The notes: generated by a model from the sequence alone, not told the origin. A DNA stretch of 64,000 bases from Alopecurus myosuroides (GCA_028641055.1 CM054060.1:243316833-243380832); one strand, 5' to 3'; numbered from the stretch's first letter, positions 32,601 through 46,854 are shown. Numbers and translations are program-made.

Positions 32601-34484
32601 CAACGACATCGTACCCCTTCGGGGATGATCTAATCTAGGCCGTTCACCTAGATCTAACGGTCATAGGAGAGAGAGAGGGGCTCACCGGTGGTTTCTCGCC
32701 GGAAAATGGCGACGGCGGCGGTGCTGCGTCACGGTGGTGGACGGCGGGGCTTCTCCGGTGGTGCTCGAGCTCGACGGAGACCACGGGGAGATGCAGAGCG
32801 ACACGGCGGAGGTGATGATGACCACGGGGAGGCTCCTGGGGCTCCGCAACCACGGCGGTGAGGTGGTCCCGAGGCGTCCGGGGGAATTCCTTCTCCGGCG
32901 AGGTGTTCCTCACCGCTATGCTGCACCAAAACGACGCAAAAAGACTCAAAACACTCGCATGGAAGCAAGGAGGCTAAAGGGAGTGGTCTTGGGCTCGGAC
33001 ATGCGCCAACCTCACCGGAATTCGACGAAATCGGCGGCGGCCGTGAGCAACTCCGGCGAGGAAATCCTCTGTGCACGGGGCACGATTGAGGGAGGCACCA
33101 GAGGGGAAAGATAGAGGAGGAGGAGGTGTATAAAGGGGCAGGGTTGGGACATTCAATCGGAGGCAGAAACGGAAGAATCAAGGAGATTTATTTCTCCTTC
33201 AATTCGGTTTGGAAACGGACGTTAGAGGAAGAACATGATATGATGACGCCAGCATGACGTCATCACTTTTTTTTATTCCTGTTTTCTTGTTTATTTTATA
33301 TCTTCTGTTTTATAACTCCAATTAACCTCATTTAAATTTCTAAAATCTTGAAATATTAATACCTTTCCAACAATACCATTTTTATAAACTTTTCAACCTA
33401 TTACATTTTTGAATTATGAAATTTGAATAATTCATTAAAAGTGACTTAATAGCATTTTTAATAGAAAATCCAATTTAATTTTGAGAAAGGGTTTTATAAA
33501 AATGAAGAGACATTATATAAGTCAAATATCATTTTTGAAAATCATTTACACATGTTTTGCTATTTTATATTTTGAAATAAAAATGATTTCACTAATAGCC
33601 TATTAATGCCATTTAAAAATATCAATTATATAAAAAACAATTATTGGTTGAATAAAATATCAGAGACATCAATGTGATCAAATGACATTTTCCAAAATCA
33701 TTTTTAATGGTTTTCATATTTTATGATTTTAAAATATGAAGAAACAGTGATAGTCACATAATAGAAAACATTGATTTTTATATGATTAAAACAATTTTTA
33801 GAAATATTTTCTATGGTTCAACTATTGTTTTCTAAGACCCTTTTAGGAACTTTCATATTGTATATTTTCAACATATTAGTGAAACCACAATTAGTATCCT
33901 TTTGTTATATTTCAAACATAGAGAATTATTTAATATATTTGGAAATGGGGTTTAGTAAAAGCAGAAAGGTTTCCCCAAATGAATATGTTGTTTTCCCAAA
34001 TGAAAACATTGTTTTCTCAAAGTATCTTACTTGTTTTTAATAAACAATTTATTTCCATAGCACTATATTATTTTGTTGATTGAAATAACACTTGGAAAAC
34101 AAGGATCCAACTTATATCTATTTGGGGGTTATCAATAATAGTGAAACCCTTTTTAGAGATAAGAAGAAAATATTAAAGATAATAATTCTCTAGTTTTTAT
34201 CTATCAAAAATATTTTCAAGATCATAATTGGGTTGAAAACATGTTTGGTGTAAGGGTTTGCTTAAGAAGAAATATTTCCTTTATGTAGAAATATTTATTT
34301 TGAAACGACTTTAGGGTTTATGGAATAGAGGTATATTGGATTTTCATTTCCAAAACATTAGAACATGTATTGTTTTCTTTTGTTTCTTGCATCTCATTTG
34401 GTTTTTGGTGACTTGCATAACATGAAAACAAAAAGTTTCAAATTTTAGTGATTTTTGAGTTTTCCAAAAATCAGGGATGTTACA
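29624..34484 (-). repeat. Element I 5' LTR (complete, 4861 bp)
   Basis: Uninterrupted copy from TGTAGCATCC (29624) to GATGTTACA (34484) as read on the plus strand. It includes about 407 bp (31611-32017) missing from the left copy. A GC-rich island occupies about 32560-33250 within otherwise AT-rich DNA. ORFs up to 150 codons in the island, also present in the left copy, have biased composition and no domain. Confidence 0.9.
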
Positions 34485-34489
34485 GAATA
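34485..34489. repeat. Target-site duplication of element I, right copy (GAATA)
   Basis: Identical to 90-94. Confidence 0.85.
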
Positions 34490-34909
34490 GAACCACAAAT
34501 ATCAATCATTCAGATAATATACTTCCAACAGGAAAGGCACAAGAAAGCTAAAGCCAAGTCAGCTCACTTGTTATGGAAGGGATTATGATTTGTATTGATG
34601 GCATATGGGTACAAGGTGCACCATTGACGATGAGCATGAGAGCGTAGATCTACTGTGTGATAGATGTTTCTACGTGGAACTTGATAGATCCTAATTTTCT
34701 ATCAATAAAAAATGCTAGATCCAAATTGCCCTGCCCCTGGGACAACCCTGTCGGCCTTACATATGCTAGGGTTTTACAGTATGCGACGAGTGGTTAGTTG
34801 GTGATAACCACCCGCTACTCTAGCGCCTCGGTGGACAGACGAGGCTTATCTCTCTATCCGGGCCCCAAACCATCCCGAGTCTCCCACCGAGCCAACCCAC
34901 CATGCGTCG
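34490..34909. other. Unassigned sequence between elements I and IV
   Basis: About 420 bp. AT-rich at first, then moderately GC-rich with a C-rich end. It continues the sequence at 1-89. No ORF of note, tRNA or repeat terminus was recognised. It ends with CGTCG, the presumed left target duplication of element IV, whose partner is outside the window. It may be part of an older element. Confidence 0.4.
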
Positions 34910-37900
34910 TGTAATACCCAATGTTTGGGAAGTTATAAGGATAAAAGAATATAATATGTGCATTTGCAAATCATGCATCTAAAAACACAGGAAATTTTGG
35001 CGCGAAAGTTCAAACGAAGCAAAGTGGCCAATGTTTTATTTGACATGATGAAATAGGATTAGATCATCTGTTCAGGAGTACATTTGGAGTGATCTTTATA
35101 AGAAGTATTCTACAAACCTAATCATTTGATAAGACAAACCTTAATTGGTGATGACCAACACTAACTCTCCACAACCCTAACCTCAAGTCTATAAGTGACT
35201 TGGGAGTATTCATCTAGTAGTTTAGAACTCAAAGAGGGGTAAGTATCCAGGTCACATGCTGATGAGCATACTTCCACACATTAGTAGAGCCCAGTTGCAC
35301 CATATCCTCAGCAGAGAGGATATGTCCTTAAAAATGTGAACCCTTTAAAGATCTCAATTCATTCCCACAAGATCTTTATAAATCATCTCATAACTATCAG
35401 GTGAACCTTCACAAGTAAATAACCAAAGTCTAATAGAACACAATTGGTACAAACAAGTGTTAACTAAAACCCCACAGGTGGAAAATGACATATTCTTATC
35501 AATAACATATTTATGGAATATGTACATATCTTAAAATAATAAGAGAAGTATATAAAGTAACAACATGAAACTCTGAGAAACCAACTAAGAACTCCGACTT
35601 AAATAATTAAACCCCAATAACCTCTATATGCTCATTCTCTTATTCATTTTATACAAGTGAGCATATGATATCTCAACACATTAAGGGATCATTTGATCAA
35701 CTTATCATCTTAAGTCCTCATTCCACAAACACTCCACATTAATATCAAAACACAATGTTCAACAACTAAAGTATCGGTGCATACCATTAATGGAATAACA
35801 ACAAGTTATAACCTCTATTAGAGGAATTTAATTGAAAGTTGGGTAAGACTAATATTATATGAAACGAGTACATATCCTATGGGAAAAAAATGATTAGTGT
35901 ATCAAATGGGATAAAAGCTTAACTAACGCTTAATCTATATCTTTCTACCTTGTCTACACTATCTTATTATCTTGTTTCCCAATCTTCTCGAAGTCATTCT
36001 GCAAGAGAAGAAACCCACAAGAAAGGAGGAACTTCGACAAGAAGACCGACAGAAGGATTCTTCAGATTGTTCTAGAAGTGATATTCCAATCCCTCATAAG
36101 GGTATTTGGAAACTCTTATATTTTAACCTGATCTTATTTAATTTCTCCTGAAATAGTGTGATATTCCAATGTTTGTATGATATAGAAGTAGTTTGGTAAC
36201 AAGTCTTGCAACCTTGTTAACAAATCACTTTTGTATACTCAAACAATTGAGTGTCACCCATAAACAAACAGAAGATCATATCACCTAGTACATCTCATCC
36301 ATTTGTATATGAATAGTAATGTGGAGGCAAGACTAGCTACCTTGTTAACAAATACTTCGTATATGCTTAAGGCTAATTGATGTCACAAAATACACCTACA
36401 TTCCATTTACAATCGACAAAGAAAAAGAATAACACTGAGGAAACAAGGAACCATGGTATAACCTAGGCAACATATCCAAGTCTCTAAACTAGGAAGCTAC
36501 ATTGATATTTATGGTGTTTCCCCAAGGATATAATTACATGGAGAAAGTAAATCCAAATCGTAAAGCCACATAATCACCATCCATAACCATAGTGGCATGA
36601 ATTAACCCTCACATTTTTGTGAGTTGTCTAGTCTCATAAGAGAGTAGTTCACAAGTTCATCTTGTGAATGAAGCCATTCGGTTTTCTCCTGAGATTCTTC
36701 TCAAGAAGAGACAAAATTGGACATGTGGTTAATTAAACTACATGGACTACTTAGTCAGCATTCGTTCTAACAATTTGCTTCCATCCACAAAGGTATCAAT
36801 TTCCATCAAGTAGGATTTCATAAGCATTGTATCTTGAGAAGAAGTTATGGAATCCAGATACATTCCATTTTCATCATTTTACTCATCTATCTGCCATAAG
36901 ACATCGTCACAGGAAGTACATATGTATATTATGCATCCGCCGACATCTGATCATGTTTCCACCTAATGTAGCTGCAGACACCACAAACCAAAACCATTGT
37001 GATAATATACCATGCTTGGCATGTATTTGAATTAGAACAATGTGCATGTTCCTTGTCAGTGACACACCGACAGAAATCAGGGAGTTATTTTTGGACAACA
37101 ACTTGGTGTTGCCCATGAGTTAATACACCCTCAAGCCACAGACTTGAATATCTATACCTATTCATATCCCCGTAGTCAAGAATGAAAGCATCATTAGCAT
37201 TTCAAAACTACAAGTGATAAGAAATCAAATAATAGGGCAACATGTTTCCATATTGCTAAAATTACTATACAACAAAAATTGTGATGTTAAGTCATACAAT
37301 CCAAAGTGTGAAATTAATATAAAAAATAAGTAAAATCGTTTCAAATAACTAATAGTCACAAATAATGAATACATTTATATATATTTATATTGCAATTTAT
37401 GCACAACAAAAATATAAATCATAAGCCACACATATTCTAAAAAGAAATAAATCTGAAGTGGCCAAATTCACTTTAATTTGTGCAGGAATGCAAAACACAT
37501 CAAAAATTCCAAATTCAATGTTGGAATAAAACTCCTTGTGAAACTTCAAATCTTCTAGGACCTTTCTACAAAATTTCTGCTACCAAGAGGCCCTCCAATA
37601 ACTCAAACCAGCGAGCAGGGGCCTACTAACACCCGTTTCTGTATTTCCCTAGAAACCCAGGGGTTATTCATAAAAACATTAAATTTATACTTCTTACTCT
37701 GGCCAGAAGGCCAGAGGCGTGGCAGCCATGCCGACGACTTCGTCCACCTCCTGCTTGCTGCCTCGCATTGCGGATAAGGAGAAAACCATGTCGCGCCCCT
37801 TTTCCCCACTCCCTCTCTCTCACGCGCATTTCCTAATCTCTCTATACCCTCCTGAACCGAAACCCTACCTTGAGTTGCTTCCATAACGCTATCGTTGGAG

Positions 37901-38029
37901 GCCATCCCAGGCCATGTCGTGCTGCTCTAGAGATTCCCCACGGGCCCAGGATCGTACTTGACCATGCATAGAAGCAGGGAAGACCTAGCACTTCAGAATC
38001 GACACCATCTCTTCCATGGACGGTCGAGG
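34910..38029 (+). repeat. Element IV 5' LTR, first part
   Basis: Starts TGTAATACCC. It aligns with 54351-57470 (TGTGACATCC start) over its length, AT-rich with a GC-rich island beginning near 37690. It is interrupted after CGAGG by element V. No gene is supported. Confidence 0.82.
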
Positions 38030-41000
38030 TGTCACACCCCAGTTTTTGGATTCTTGTACTGTTGTTCAAGAAGACAAAAATGAGGGACAACAATTTTTTT
38101 TTCTAACAAACATGATTGTTTTAACTAACATGTGTTTATGATCTTATTAATATTTGCAATGCAAGTCTTGTTTCTTTATAAAACCAATATAATTTTTTTT
38201 CCTGCAAACAATTCTATAACTTTCCCTGTTGTTTTCCCTGATGTTACTTGAGTGGATTTTTATTCCAAGACTTGGATCATTCTTGTTTGAATCTTAAAAT
38301 AAACTTTTAACCTTGTTGGATCCAAGAAAACAATATTTCAAAATGATTTATGGAAGTTTTCTTTTAAATTTTCTATTGAAACTATTCCCTGAAATTATAG
38401 CCAAGTACTTGTTTTCCACCTTTGTTTTCACTAGGCTATAAAATGTTATTTTATGTTTTCTTGACTTTTATTTGTTCCTTGTTATATGTACTACAAATCC
38501 ATAAACTTGGTTTGATTTTTGAAATAATAAAAACAATCTTTTGCTTGTTGTTTTTGTGGAAGAAAAATAAGGCAGAAAAAGGCATTTTTTTGGAAAACAG
38601 AGAAAAAAAGAATGTACACCTTTTCCCACATTATTTTCATAGCCTTAAACTATTTCAATTTTTGTTTCAAAAGATGTTTCTGAAAGTTTATAACATTTTT
38701 GACAAACTCCAACTTTGAAAACAAAGTTTGGAAACCATTTGGTCCCTCAAAACAATCCAAACTTTTTGCTCTTTTCACTGTTTCCCACACTTAGAAAAAT
38801 TCCTAAGTGTTAACTGAATTTTCTGAATTTTTGAACAGTGGCAGATACACTTTTGAACAGATGTTTTCTTTTAGTTTTTTTTTAAAAATTTGGAAACACC
38901 ACTTTGCCATTTCGAATCATTTCTATTTGTACTCTATCTTGGATGCCTTTGTTTTCTTCTAGAAGCCTTGTGTTGGAAGGAAACAAGTGAGAGAGAGAGA
39001 GAGAGGGAGGGAACAAGATGAGGTGGCATGGTATGGGTCACCGTGCCTTGACCTTGTAGCCATGCCATTGATCTTTCCCTCACTCCAAAAGCCAATCTTT
39101 GACTTGCCCCCTAGTTGGTCTTGGCCTTTGGCAACTCTTCCATGTGATGCAATGACCTAAGGGCCCCTAGAGCACCCCAATGCCATTCCATGGCATGAAC
39201 CCGAGCCCCTACCTTTCCCTTTTTCCCTTGCCCGTGGTTTAAAGCCATTTCCCTTCGAGTCCCTCTCCCCCTGACCTCCCTCACACGCCCACGCCCTCCC
39301 CAGAGCAAAGTGGAGCCAAGCATCTACACCTAGGAGCTCCACAGGCTCCATAGCCACCGTTGGCCACTGAGCTCGGGCTCGAGGTTGTGCACTCCCTCCC
39401 ATCCCTGCTCACCGCCCGGGATGAGCTCCCCGCACCCCCACGACACTACCTGACCCCTCCCTTGTCCTCTGCCTCGCAGGAGCGCCGCCGCCGTCCACGG
39501 TCGCCGCCGCGGGCGCCCGCCACCTGGAGCCACGCTCGCGCCCGAAGCCTGCACCCCTCGACTCCCCGGTGACCCTGCAGCCCTCTCGAGCCCGCGCCGC
39601 CCCTCCCCGTCGCCCGCGGTGAGCGCCCTGGCCCCGCCGTCGTCGTGCCTGTCGGGGTGAGAGAGAGAGGAGAGGAGGGGAGGAAGAGAGCGCTGGGAGC
39701 ATCGATCCGGAGATCGACGGCTCGCATTGAATCGTGCGCTTTCCCGCCGCGCGCGCGCCCCCCTCCTGCGCTGGGCCGCGTTGCCTGCCGTGTTGGGCCG
39801 CACCGTGCGGAAGGAGCCCGTTGCATGTTATTTCTTTTTCTTTTTAATCAGTTGCAGATTGTGCTGGTTTACTTTGGCTCTGTGAAAAATAGTTGTTATG
39901 CAAAATAAAAGCAACCAAAAATCATGGCACTAGATACATGTTTTCTTAACCATTTAAAATTGGTAGATCTAAGTTTTGACTTTTACTTTGGTCACAATAT
40001 CTGTTTTTCCATAGAGTCTTTAAAAATGTTTTTCTCATAACTCCTTGGATCTGTATCCTTTTTGGTCAAACTAAATTGTTTTGAGTAGCCTCACATCAAG
40101 GTGAGTTGCCAAATGGAAATGCCATCCATTTTGGTAAATGACCAAAAGGCATTTCTAGGATTTTTAGAATGATTTTAAAAATGATTTTTGAGGTGAATCC
40201 AATTGGATGAGTTTTCATATGACTAGATCTATCTAATCCTAGCTTGGATTAATTTTTGGAGCCCTAGATTATTTTTGGTGAGCATTTTTAGAAACAGCAG
40301 TTTTTCTGTTTTCTTATTTATGTGTGCACTTGTTTGAGATAAAATGTTTGATTGCTTGAGATTGTTTCCTAGCATGTATAGATGTGTTGAAAATTGTTAT
40401 TAGGTTTTTTCCTTGCAGTACATCTACCATATAAAGTGTGTGCATGTTTGGAAAATCTTTTGGCTATAGAAATAGCATTTTTTATTTTCCTAGTTTTATT
40501 ATTTGGTTATTGTGTGAACCAAATCTTTGTATGTTTGTTTTTACCTTGGTTGTGTTATGCTTGAGTGGAGTCTAGTACCATTTTGGTATTGTTATTTTTA
40601 TGCTATTGTCTCTGATTAACCTAGATGTTATCTTATAGCAAAGCATGTGTAACATTTGTTGTTTGTTTTCACTAGTACAATAGTTGTGTGATGATTGCCT
40701 TGTTAGATTAATTTTTTCATGTGTGACCAGAGGCTTTGTTACCTCTAAATGTCTTGGTATTAGTGGGCCCATAACCCAGTCGTCCCATTTCATTTTTGGT
40801 TAGGGATGGAAATCCCCTACCATACACTTGTGTGTTAGTAGCATGTATTTGTATATGTGTGTTTAATATTTTCCACCTAGGAAAATGGTTGTTTGTTTCA
40901 CTTATGTGAGTGAAGTGTTTAGTATTATTTTATGAATCCTAGTATGTTTAGGTGTGTTTCATTTGTTAACATAATATTCCCTTAGGAGTATCATGTTAAG

Positions 41001-44000
41001 AAGTGTTTCACTATTGTTTGGATTAAATTGATTATTGTTTGCAAATAGAATGTTTCCTAGTGTTTGATAGATTATTTTTGTGAATATATTTCATTGATTG
41101 TTTGGATTTCTGAAAGTTCTTAGTTGAGCTTGTATTGAGTGCAAAGCTACTGGTTGTATATCATGTACTTTGATTGCTTCCTATTTAATTGATTAGAAAA
41201 GCATGTATTACTAGAATGGATTGATGCTTGCTTAGTAGATGTTTTCATAGAATTATTATTTTAGTGTTTTTTGCTTACTAGCATGTGTAAGGTGTTGTGT
41301 GCTGTTAGTAGGTTTTTACCTGCATACATTGCTTGTTTAGGATTATGCATCCTTGTAGCATTGTTTGCTTCTCTAGTGATGAACTAGTGTCACCACTAGA
41401 TTGTTTGAGTTGCTCTAATATTGTTGTGTTTTTATTTTATTAGTGTATGATTATTCTAGCATGTTTAGAATGTTATTACTTCTGTTATTAAGCCATGAAT
41501 TCTTGAGTTGTTAGTGGTTTTAGAATGTGCAATACTTTGTTGCTTATAGCATGCATGTGTAGCAATCTTTCATATCGGTATGCTTTTAGTGCACTCCTGT
41601 TGTTATGTAAGTTCTAGCCTTATTTATCCTTTGTGATGATTGTGTTTTAGATTATGTTTTATGACTTGTTACCATTGGTTGAGATACTGGGTTGTTTGTT
41701 TATTTTCGTGATTGATGGATTCCATAACTTTGAGTGCACATTAGCATAGTCTGTAACTAGCCTATTCAACAATAGTATGTTTGTTTGCTGTTTGGAGATT
41801 TGTCTGAGTGATTGCCTTAGAATGAGTATTACACTTATGTTATTGTTGTGCTAGTGTTGTTGTTTTTATGATTAGTAGTATCTTGTTAACTATGCATTAG
41901 TTAGAAGTGCACTTGTTTGGTGATGATTGCTTGTGTGTTGTTAATACCCACTGCCATGGGTATTGCTCTAATTGTTTGTTAGTATTTTAGTAGCATCACC
42001 TTTTGTGCCCACAAGCTATATTTTTAGCCTCTTTAATATCTTATTATGAGAGTGGTACACCCACTCCATATATGGTATGTAGATGTGGGATATGGTTTCT
42101 TAACCATATGTGTGCCTGACGACAGTTTTGTATCCTGAGAGTTTTGTGAGATAGTTTTCTCGATAACGTTCTAGTGCTTGCGCTAGTATGAGTTTGTTTG
42201 CTGTTTGTGTTGTTTTGTTTGGCCTTTAGTTATGAGTGTGTGTCTTTTATTCTTTTACGACGCTAGAAAACGAAGAAGAAGAAGAAGAAGAAGACGCAGT
42301 TGTGGAGCTATGCGTCAAGTTCAAACTACTTCAAGGCCAGGGACACTAAGAGATTTAAGGAAAGCCATCCTGATGCTTGCTGTTACTTTACACTTATCAT
42401 TATCTATCATTCATGTTTTACCTCTGAAAGTTTTACAAAAACTTTGATTACCAAAAACTATTTTTGAGTGACTACTACTATTATTATATATACTACTACT
42501 ATGCCAGTAGTTAATACTTGGTGTTACCAAGCCCATAGCCACCATATGGTATTTATTACCATCACAAGTATTAGTCCCTAAGTGGACACCCTAAAAATAT
42601 GTTTTTTGCAAAACTAAGGCTTTATGGAAAACCTGGTGGAAAGGTGAAGCCTTATCCACCGGAGGATCGTTGAAGTGGTCATTTTTGAGGAAAATGTGTT
42701 TTTACAAAAATGACACATAACCTAGTCTTCGTCGGACAACCTTTACCGTACTGCCACCCTACCTCAACATGGGCACGGGGCTTAACTTGAAGTTTTTTCT
42801 TGTTAGTGTGTGTCCTATCTCAAATTGCTATAAGGGTCGTCGTGCCCTCGAACCGAATGTCGCCAAGTTTTGAAACATGCAACATATAAAGTGTGGAATT
42901 AATTTTTCCTCCGGACGCAGCAGTTGGGGCTCCTGTCTTGGCGGGGATTAGCCCGGTGCCGGGGATGCAGGAAAACTCGACTGAAGAGATAGTCATATTC
43001 TAGCTTGAACATAGTGGATGGTTAGGATCGGTTATCTGATGTTTAAATACTGTTGTTACAGTCCGTGGTTGTTCATGGCGGATGTACTGAATCTGGTGGA
43101 TGTGTACACCTCTGCAGATTCAAACTATTCGGAATAGCCACGTCCTCGGATATGGACAGCTGAATGGCCATGTAGATAGCATTGTGTCAATGTTTTCAAA
43201 AAGGAGTTTTCAAAAGGTGTTGGACTCATGAAGTACTGAAAGGAGGAAATTTTGTACCGTGGAGGTACCGTTGATGAAAAGTCAGAAGTTGTTTTTACAA
43301 GAAATTTTGCCAAGAAAACCTTTATTTTCTAAACAAAAACTGGAAGTTTATTCCAAGAAGTTTTGCAAAGAGAAAACTTTATTTTAACAAAGTTTTACAA
43401 AAACCTCTTGTACATGTGATATATACAAGAGAAAGAAAACTATATTATTTTCTTTTGAAGTATCTTCTTCAACAAAGATACAGAGATTTTCAAAATTAAC
43501 TATGATATGTCTCACATGTATCATTGATAGTGAACCCTATGTATAGCCTACCTATTCCACTATATAAGCATACTTGCATTTTGGTAAGCTACATGATGGG
43601 TGTCTTGCTGAGTACATTCAAATACACTCATATTGGTTCCGTCCCTGTTATTTACTTGCCAGACATCGAGAAGGAGTCTTAGAAGGAGATCTACGAATAG
43701 GAGTACGGAGCTGATGGCTTTGCGAACTAGGATCGTCTCCCGGTCAGCAGCCTGTAGGTTAAGACGTGGCTTGGGTTCTACTACGTTTGTGTCTTTAGTC
43801 TTCCGCTGTGTGTGTTGTGTGTTTCCCTGCGTGGCAGTTGTGTTGGACGTGTTCATGTGACTATGTTCCTTTTGTAAGTGTTTTATGCAATCGTGTAATG
43901 GATATTGTATCTGTGTACCAACTTGATATGTTGTTTACGACTGGTGTGATCTGAGATCGTGAATGTATGCATATCGGAGGTGTCCTTGAACAGTGGTTCT

Positions 44001-44013
44001 AGGGGACCTTACA
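38030..44013 (+). mobile_element. Element V: ~6.0-kb apparent solo LTR
   Basis: Begins TGTCACACCCC and ends GGGGACCTTACA, flanked by CGAGG at 38025-38029 and 44014-44018. The right LTR of IV has the uninterrupted target near 57463. I found no primer site, polypurine tract, second LTR or coding domain inside, so a single very long LTR left by LTR-LTR recombination fits best. The interior has a GC-rich island (about 39100-39830), a (GA)n run at 38989-39005, a (GAA)n run at 42272-42293, and long TG-rich stretches. ORFs up to 157 codons in the island are low-complexity Arg/Pro/Ala and not supported. Confidence 0.75.
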
Positions 44014-46852
44014 CGAGGGCCGCCATCGATTCTCCGCCGTGGATCCTCACCTTGCTTCCCCGACTCTCCGAGCTTAAGGGTGAGCTTAGGAACCTACGGA
44101 TCCTTTTAGTTCGTATTATCACGCCCGAAATTGAGCGCCGCCGAGCACCGTTGTCCGTAGCCGCGCCTTGCTTGCCGCCAGCCGGTTTTGGCGACCATTT
44201 GGTTTTCCGCCGCCATCCCTAGGTTCGTTGTGTCACCTTCTAGCAATAGGATCACTCGAATCATATCAATTCGTGAGGAATCAATCGATTTGAAATCCAC
44301 TTGAGAAATCCCCTCCATAGGTGATGCGGTGATGACGTCATCGTTACGTCGTGCAATTTTTTTTATATTTCTTTTTATTTTATTTTTATTTTTGAATTAT
44401 AATATGACACGTGGGCCCCACCTGTCAATTTAAAAATGGCCGAAAATAATTAAAACTTGTTAATTCAATAACTTTAATTGTCTTTATCAGAGAAATATGA
44501 AAAAATATCAAAATGTTTATAAAAATATAACTATATGTTTATGAACTTTAAAAAATGTTTGATAAATTTAAAAATTAAATATTATTTGAATTTAAATTAA
44601 TTCATTTAAAATTGAGAAAATAATAAATAATTTAAAAATTCAAAAAAATACAAGTTATATACCAAATTGCTCAAAAAGAAAATTTTAATTCATTTGTGAT
44701 GTTTTCAAAGTCAATTAAACAAGTTTTCATGTGTGAAATATTTTGCCTAGTCATTTAATAAATTTAAAATTAGGAAAATGTTAACTTATTCAAATATTTT
44801 CAGAAAGTTCCAAATGAGATCAAAACATTTCCAACTCAAATATGTCATAAACAAAACATTTTGTTTATCCTATGAGTTTATTTTCTAATGTCCATTATAA
44901 CCATAAATAACTACCACAACGTTATCCTCCTTATTAATAAAACCCTAATGTTTTCACACTCCTAAAATCTCATCATAGTCATTAATAAGTTATTTGGTGG
45001 TAGAGTTGATTGTGTCATACACTATCTTTCACCTATGTTCCTTTGTTTTAGCTTAACCCGTTTCATCAAATTAAAAAGAAAACTTGTTTCTTATCTTTTA
45101 AAAGTTGTTTTCAATGTGATATTATTTTCTTGCCTAACCATGTGATAAATAATAATAATTAAAACAATATAAACAATTGATTGTTAAATAAAAGTGAAAC
45201 ACATGTAAGTACAAAAGAAGTAACAAAATCATCACCACGAGGAATGAAACAACTCTAAATCACCTAAAACAAATGTGATCTTAGTATCGTATCGATCGTA
45301 GCTTACACTTGTAAGCTGGGGTATTTTCAGGGTACTTTGCAATGCGTCTCATTACTATGCATGTATCATCTTGCCAGTGTTTTCTATAGTCCTTACCGAG
45401 ACTACATTGCTATCTTTCATATCTCGGGATTTCCACGCAACCATGGATTATTGTTATTACTTCTATCTCAGGGAAGTTCATCACTTGCTCATATCCTTTG
45501 TAGTATTTCCTAAAGAACTATTTGCAAACACCCTATCGTATTACCATATATTCTCAAAAGAATAGATGATCCTATTTTTATAATAATATGACTAATTGAA
45601 TGACTACCTGAGTGGTAGTGTTCTGTTTGGTGGGCGGATGGAACCATGGTAAGATGAATAGGTCAAAGGAAGGTTCCATCTTCATGGGAAAGTATTACCT
45701 AGGAATTAACAACAAATGTCGTCAAGATTCTTGCGCCGTAAATACCGCGTCACCATGGGTCTCATGTGGGGCGAGTAAGCCAGTTGTGATATTTTCCCGT
45801 TCACATGTCAACGGACTGCCATAGACGTACGTTGTAGGTCTTGCGGTACTACATGCACATGGGTGGGAGCCCTTACGTCCCACGGACTCTGGGGTCTATG
45901 AATGTCTGCCCGGGGCACCTAGATCTCTATCGTAAGGGGTAGAATCAGGGGTTCAACCTGCATGGCAAAAATGGGTGGGCATGTGTTGTGCGGAGAAGCA
46001 TGGTTTGGTTTGGATCAACAACAGGGGCCCACACCTAAGTGGGTGTGGACAGGAACGATCGCCTGGTTGTGCAACATGGTCTTGATCGCCTATGGGTAAA
46101 CTAACGCACCTCTTTAGAGTGTAAAAGGATGTGTATTGTTATCCCCTGTTCCGTGCAGGAGTTGTGAACGCCGCAGGAAAGGCAACTCCATGAAGTTCTA
46201 GCCCTATGAAGATTTGGCGGGCATAGTTTTCCAAATTAAAAGCAACCTCTTGAAGAAAGATTTCCAAAACCCTTGCATTAGCTTATGATTTTTTTCGAGT
46301 CTAAAGCTGTAGTTAGTGCATCAAACTATCCACTTTATATAATGAACTTGTTGAGTAACGCTCGTTACTCATTCGTTCCGTTTGACCCCCTTCTTAGAGT
46401 TGAAGCCTAAATGGAGATCTTCATCGAGAAGCCATCGTTAGCTACTGAAGCTAAGAGGAGTCATATATTACTTAGCCGGTGAAGCATCACCATCAACAAC
46501 GCCGGTGGAGGAGAAGCTATCAAGTTGTAGGTGGAGTCTATACCTAGACTTAGATACTCCCAAGCCATAAATTAGGGCTGACATCAGCCGTAGTGGATTA
46601 GGTTTCGAGCTAGAGTTCTGCTCCAGCTTGGAGCTTCGATTTGATTCTACTCATGTTTCATTTGCATGAGATCTTCTTTGATTCATCAAAGAGATTCTCG
46701 AGATTTAGTAATGAAAGTTTGTATCCTGCTTGGACCTGCTATGTTTCTGTTATACCACTCTGAGGGATGTAATATTCATAGATAAGTCCTTCTATGAGTA
46801 TTATGTAAACGACTTGTGCACTACACATGCAGTGGTGTGCTGGGTCACCGCA
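44014..46852 (+). repeat. Element IV 5' LTR, second part
   Basis: Resumes after element V with the rest of the GC-rich island (to about 44230), then AT-rich sequence, then mixed sequence ending GTCACCGCA at 46852. The part to about 45255 aligns with 57470-59808. Beyond that the right copy is cut by the Copia insertion. No coding gene is recognised. Confidence 0.8.
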
Positions 46853-46854
46853 GT

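Larger units (their letters stand above)
95..34484 (-). mobile_element. Element I: non-autonomous Gypsy-type LTR retrotransposon with nested insertions
   Basis: The element reads on the minus strand. Its 5' LTR is the right-hand one (29624-34484, 4861 bp) and its 3' LTR is the left-hand one, split into 95-3193 and about 26645-28168 by element III. The LTR begins TGTAACATCC and ends GCTACA on the minus strand. A primer-binding site complementary to initiator Met tRNA and a polypurine tract lie at the proper ends of the internal region (28169-29623). That region shows no gag or pol domain, so the element must have been mobilised in trans. The GAATA duplication at both ends makes the boundaries firm. 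Confidence 0.88.

Noticed and set aside
32729..33181. 150-codon minus ORF in the GC island of LTR I, with an overlapping 126-codon plus ORF
   Set aside because: High GC makes stops rare in all frames. There is no domain, and the frame is altered in the other LTR copies.
39330..39803. 157-codon ORF in the GC island of element V
   Set aside because: Several overlapping frames are open, and the product is low-complexity Arg/Gly/Pro. No homologous domain was recognised.
42272..42293. (GAA)n run, with (GA)n at 38989-39005 and (TTG)n at 21086-21104
   Set aside because: Ordinary short microsatellites. No array with spacers, so not a CRISPR or other system.
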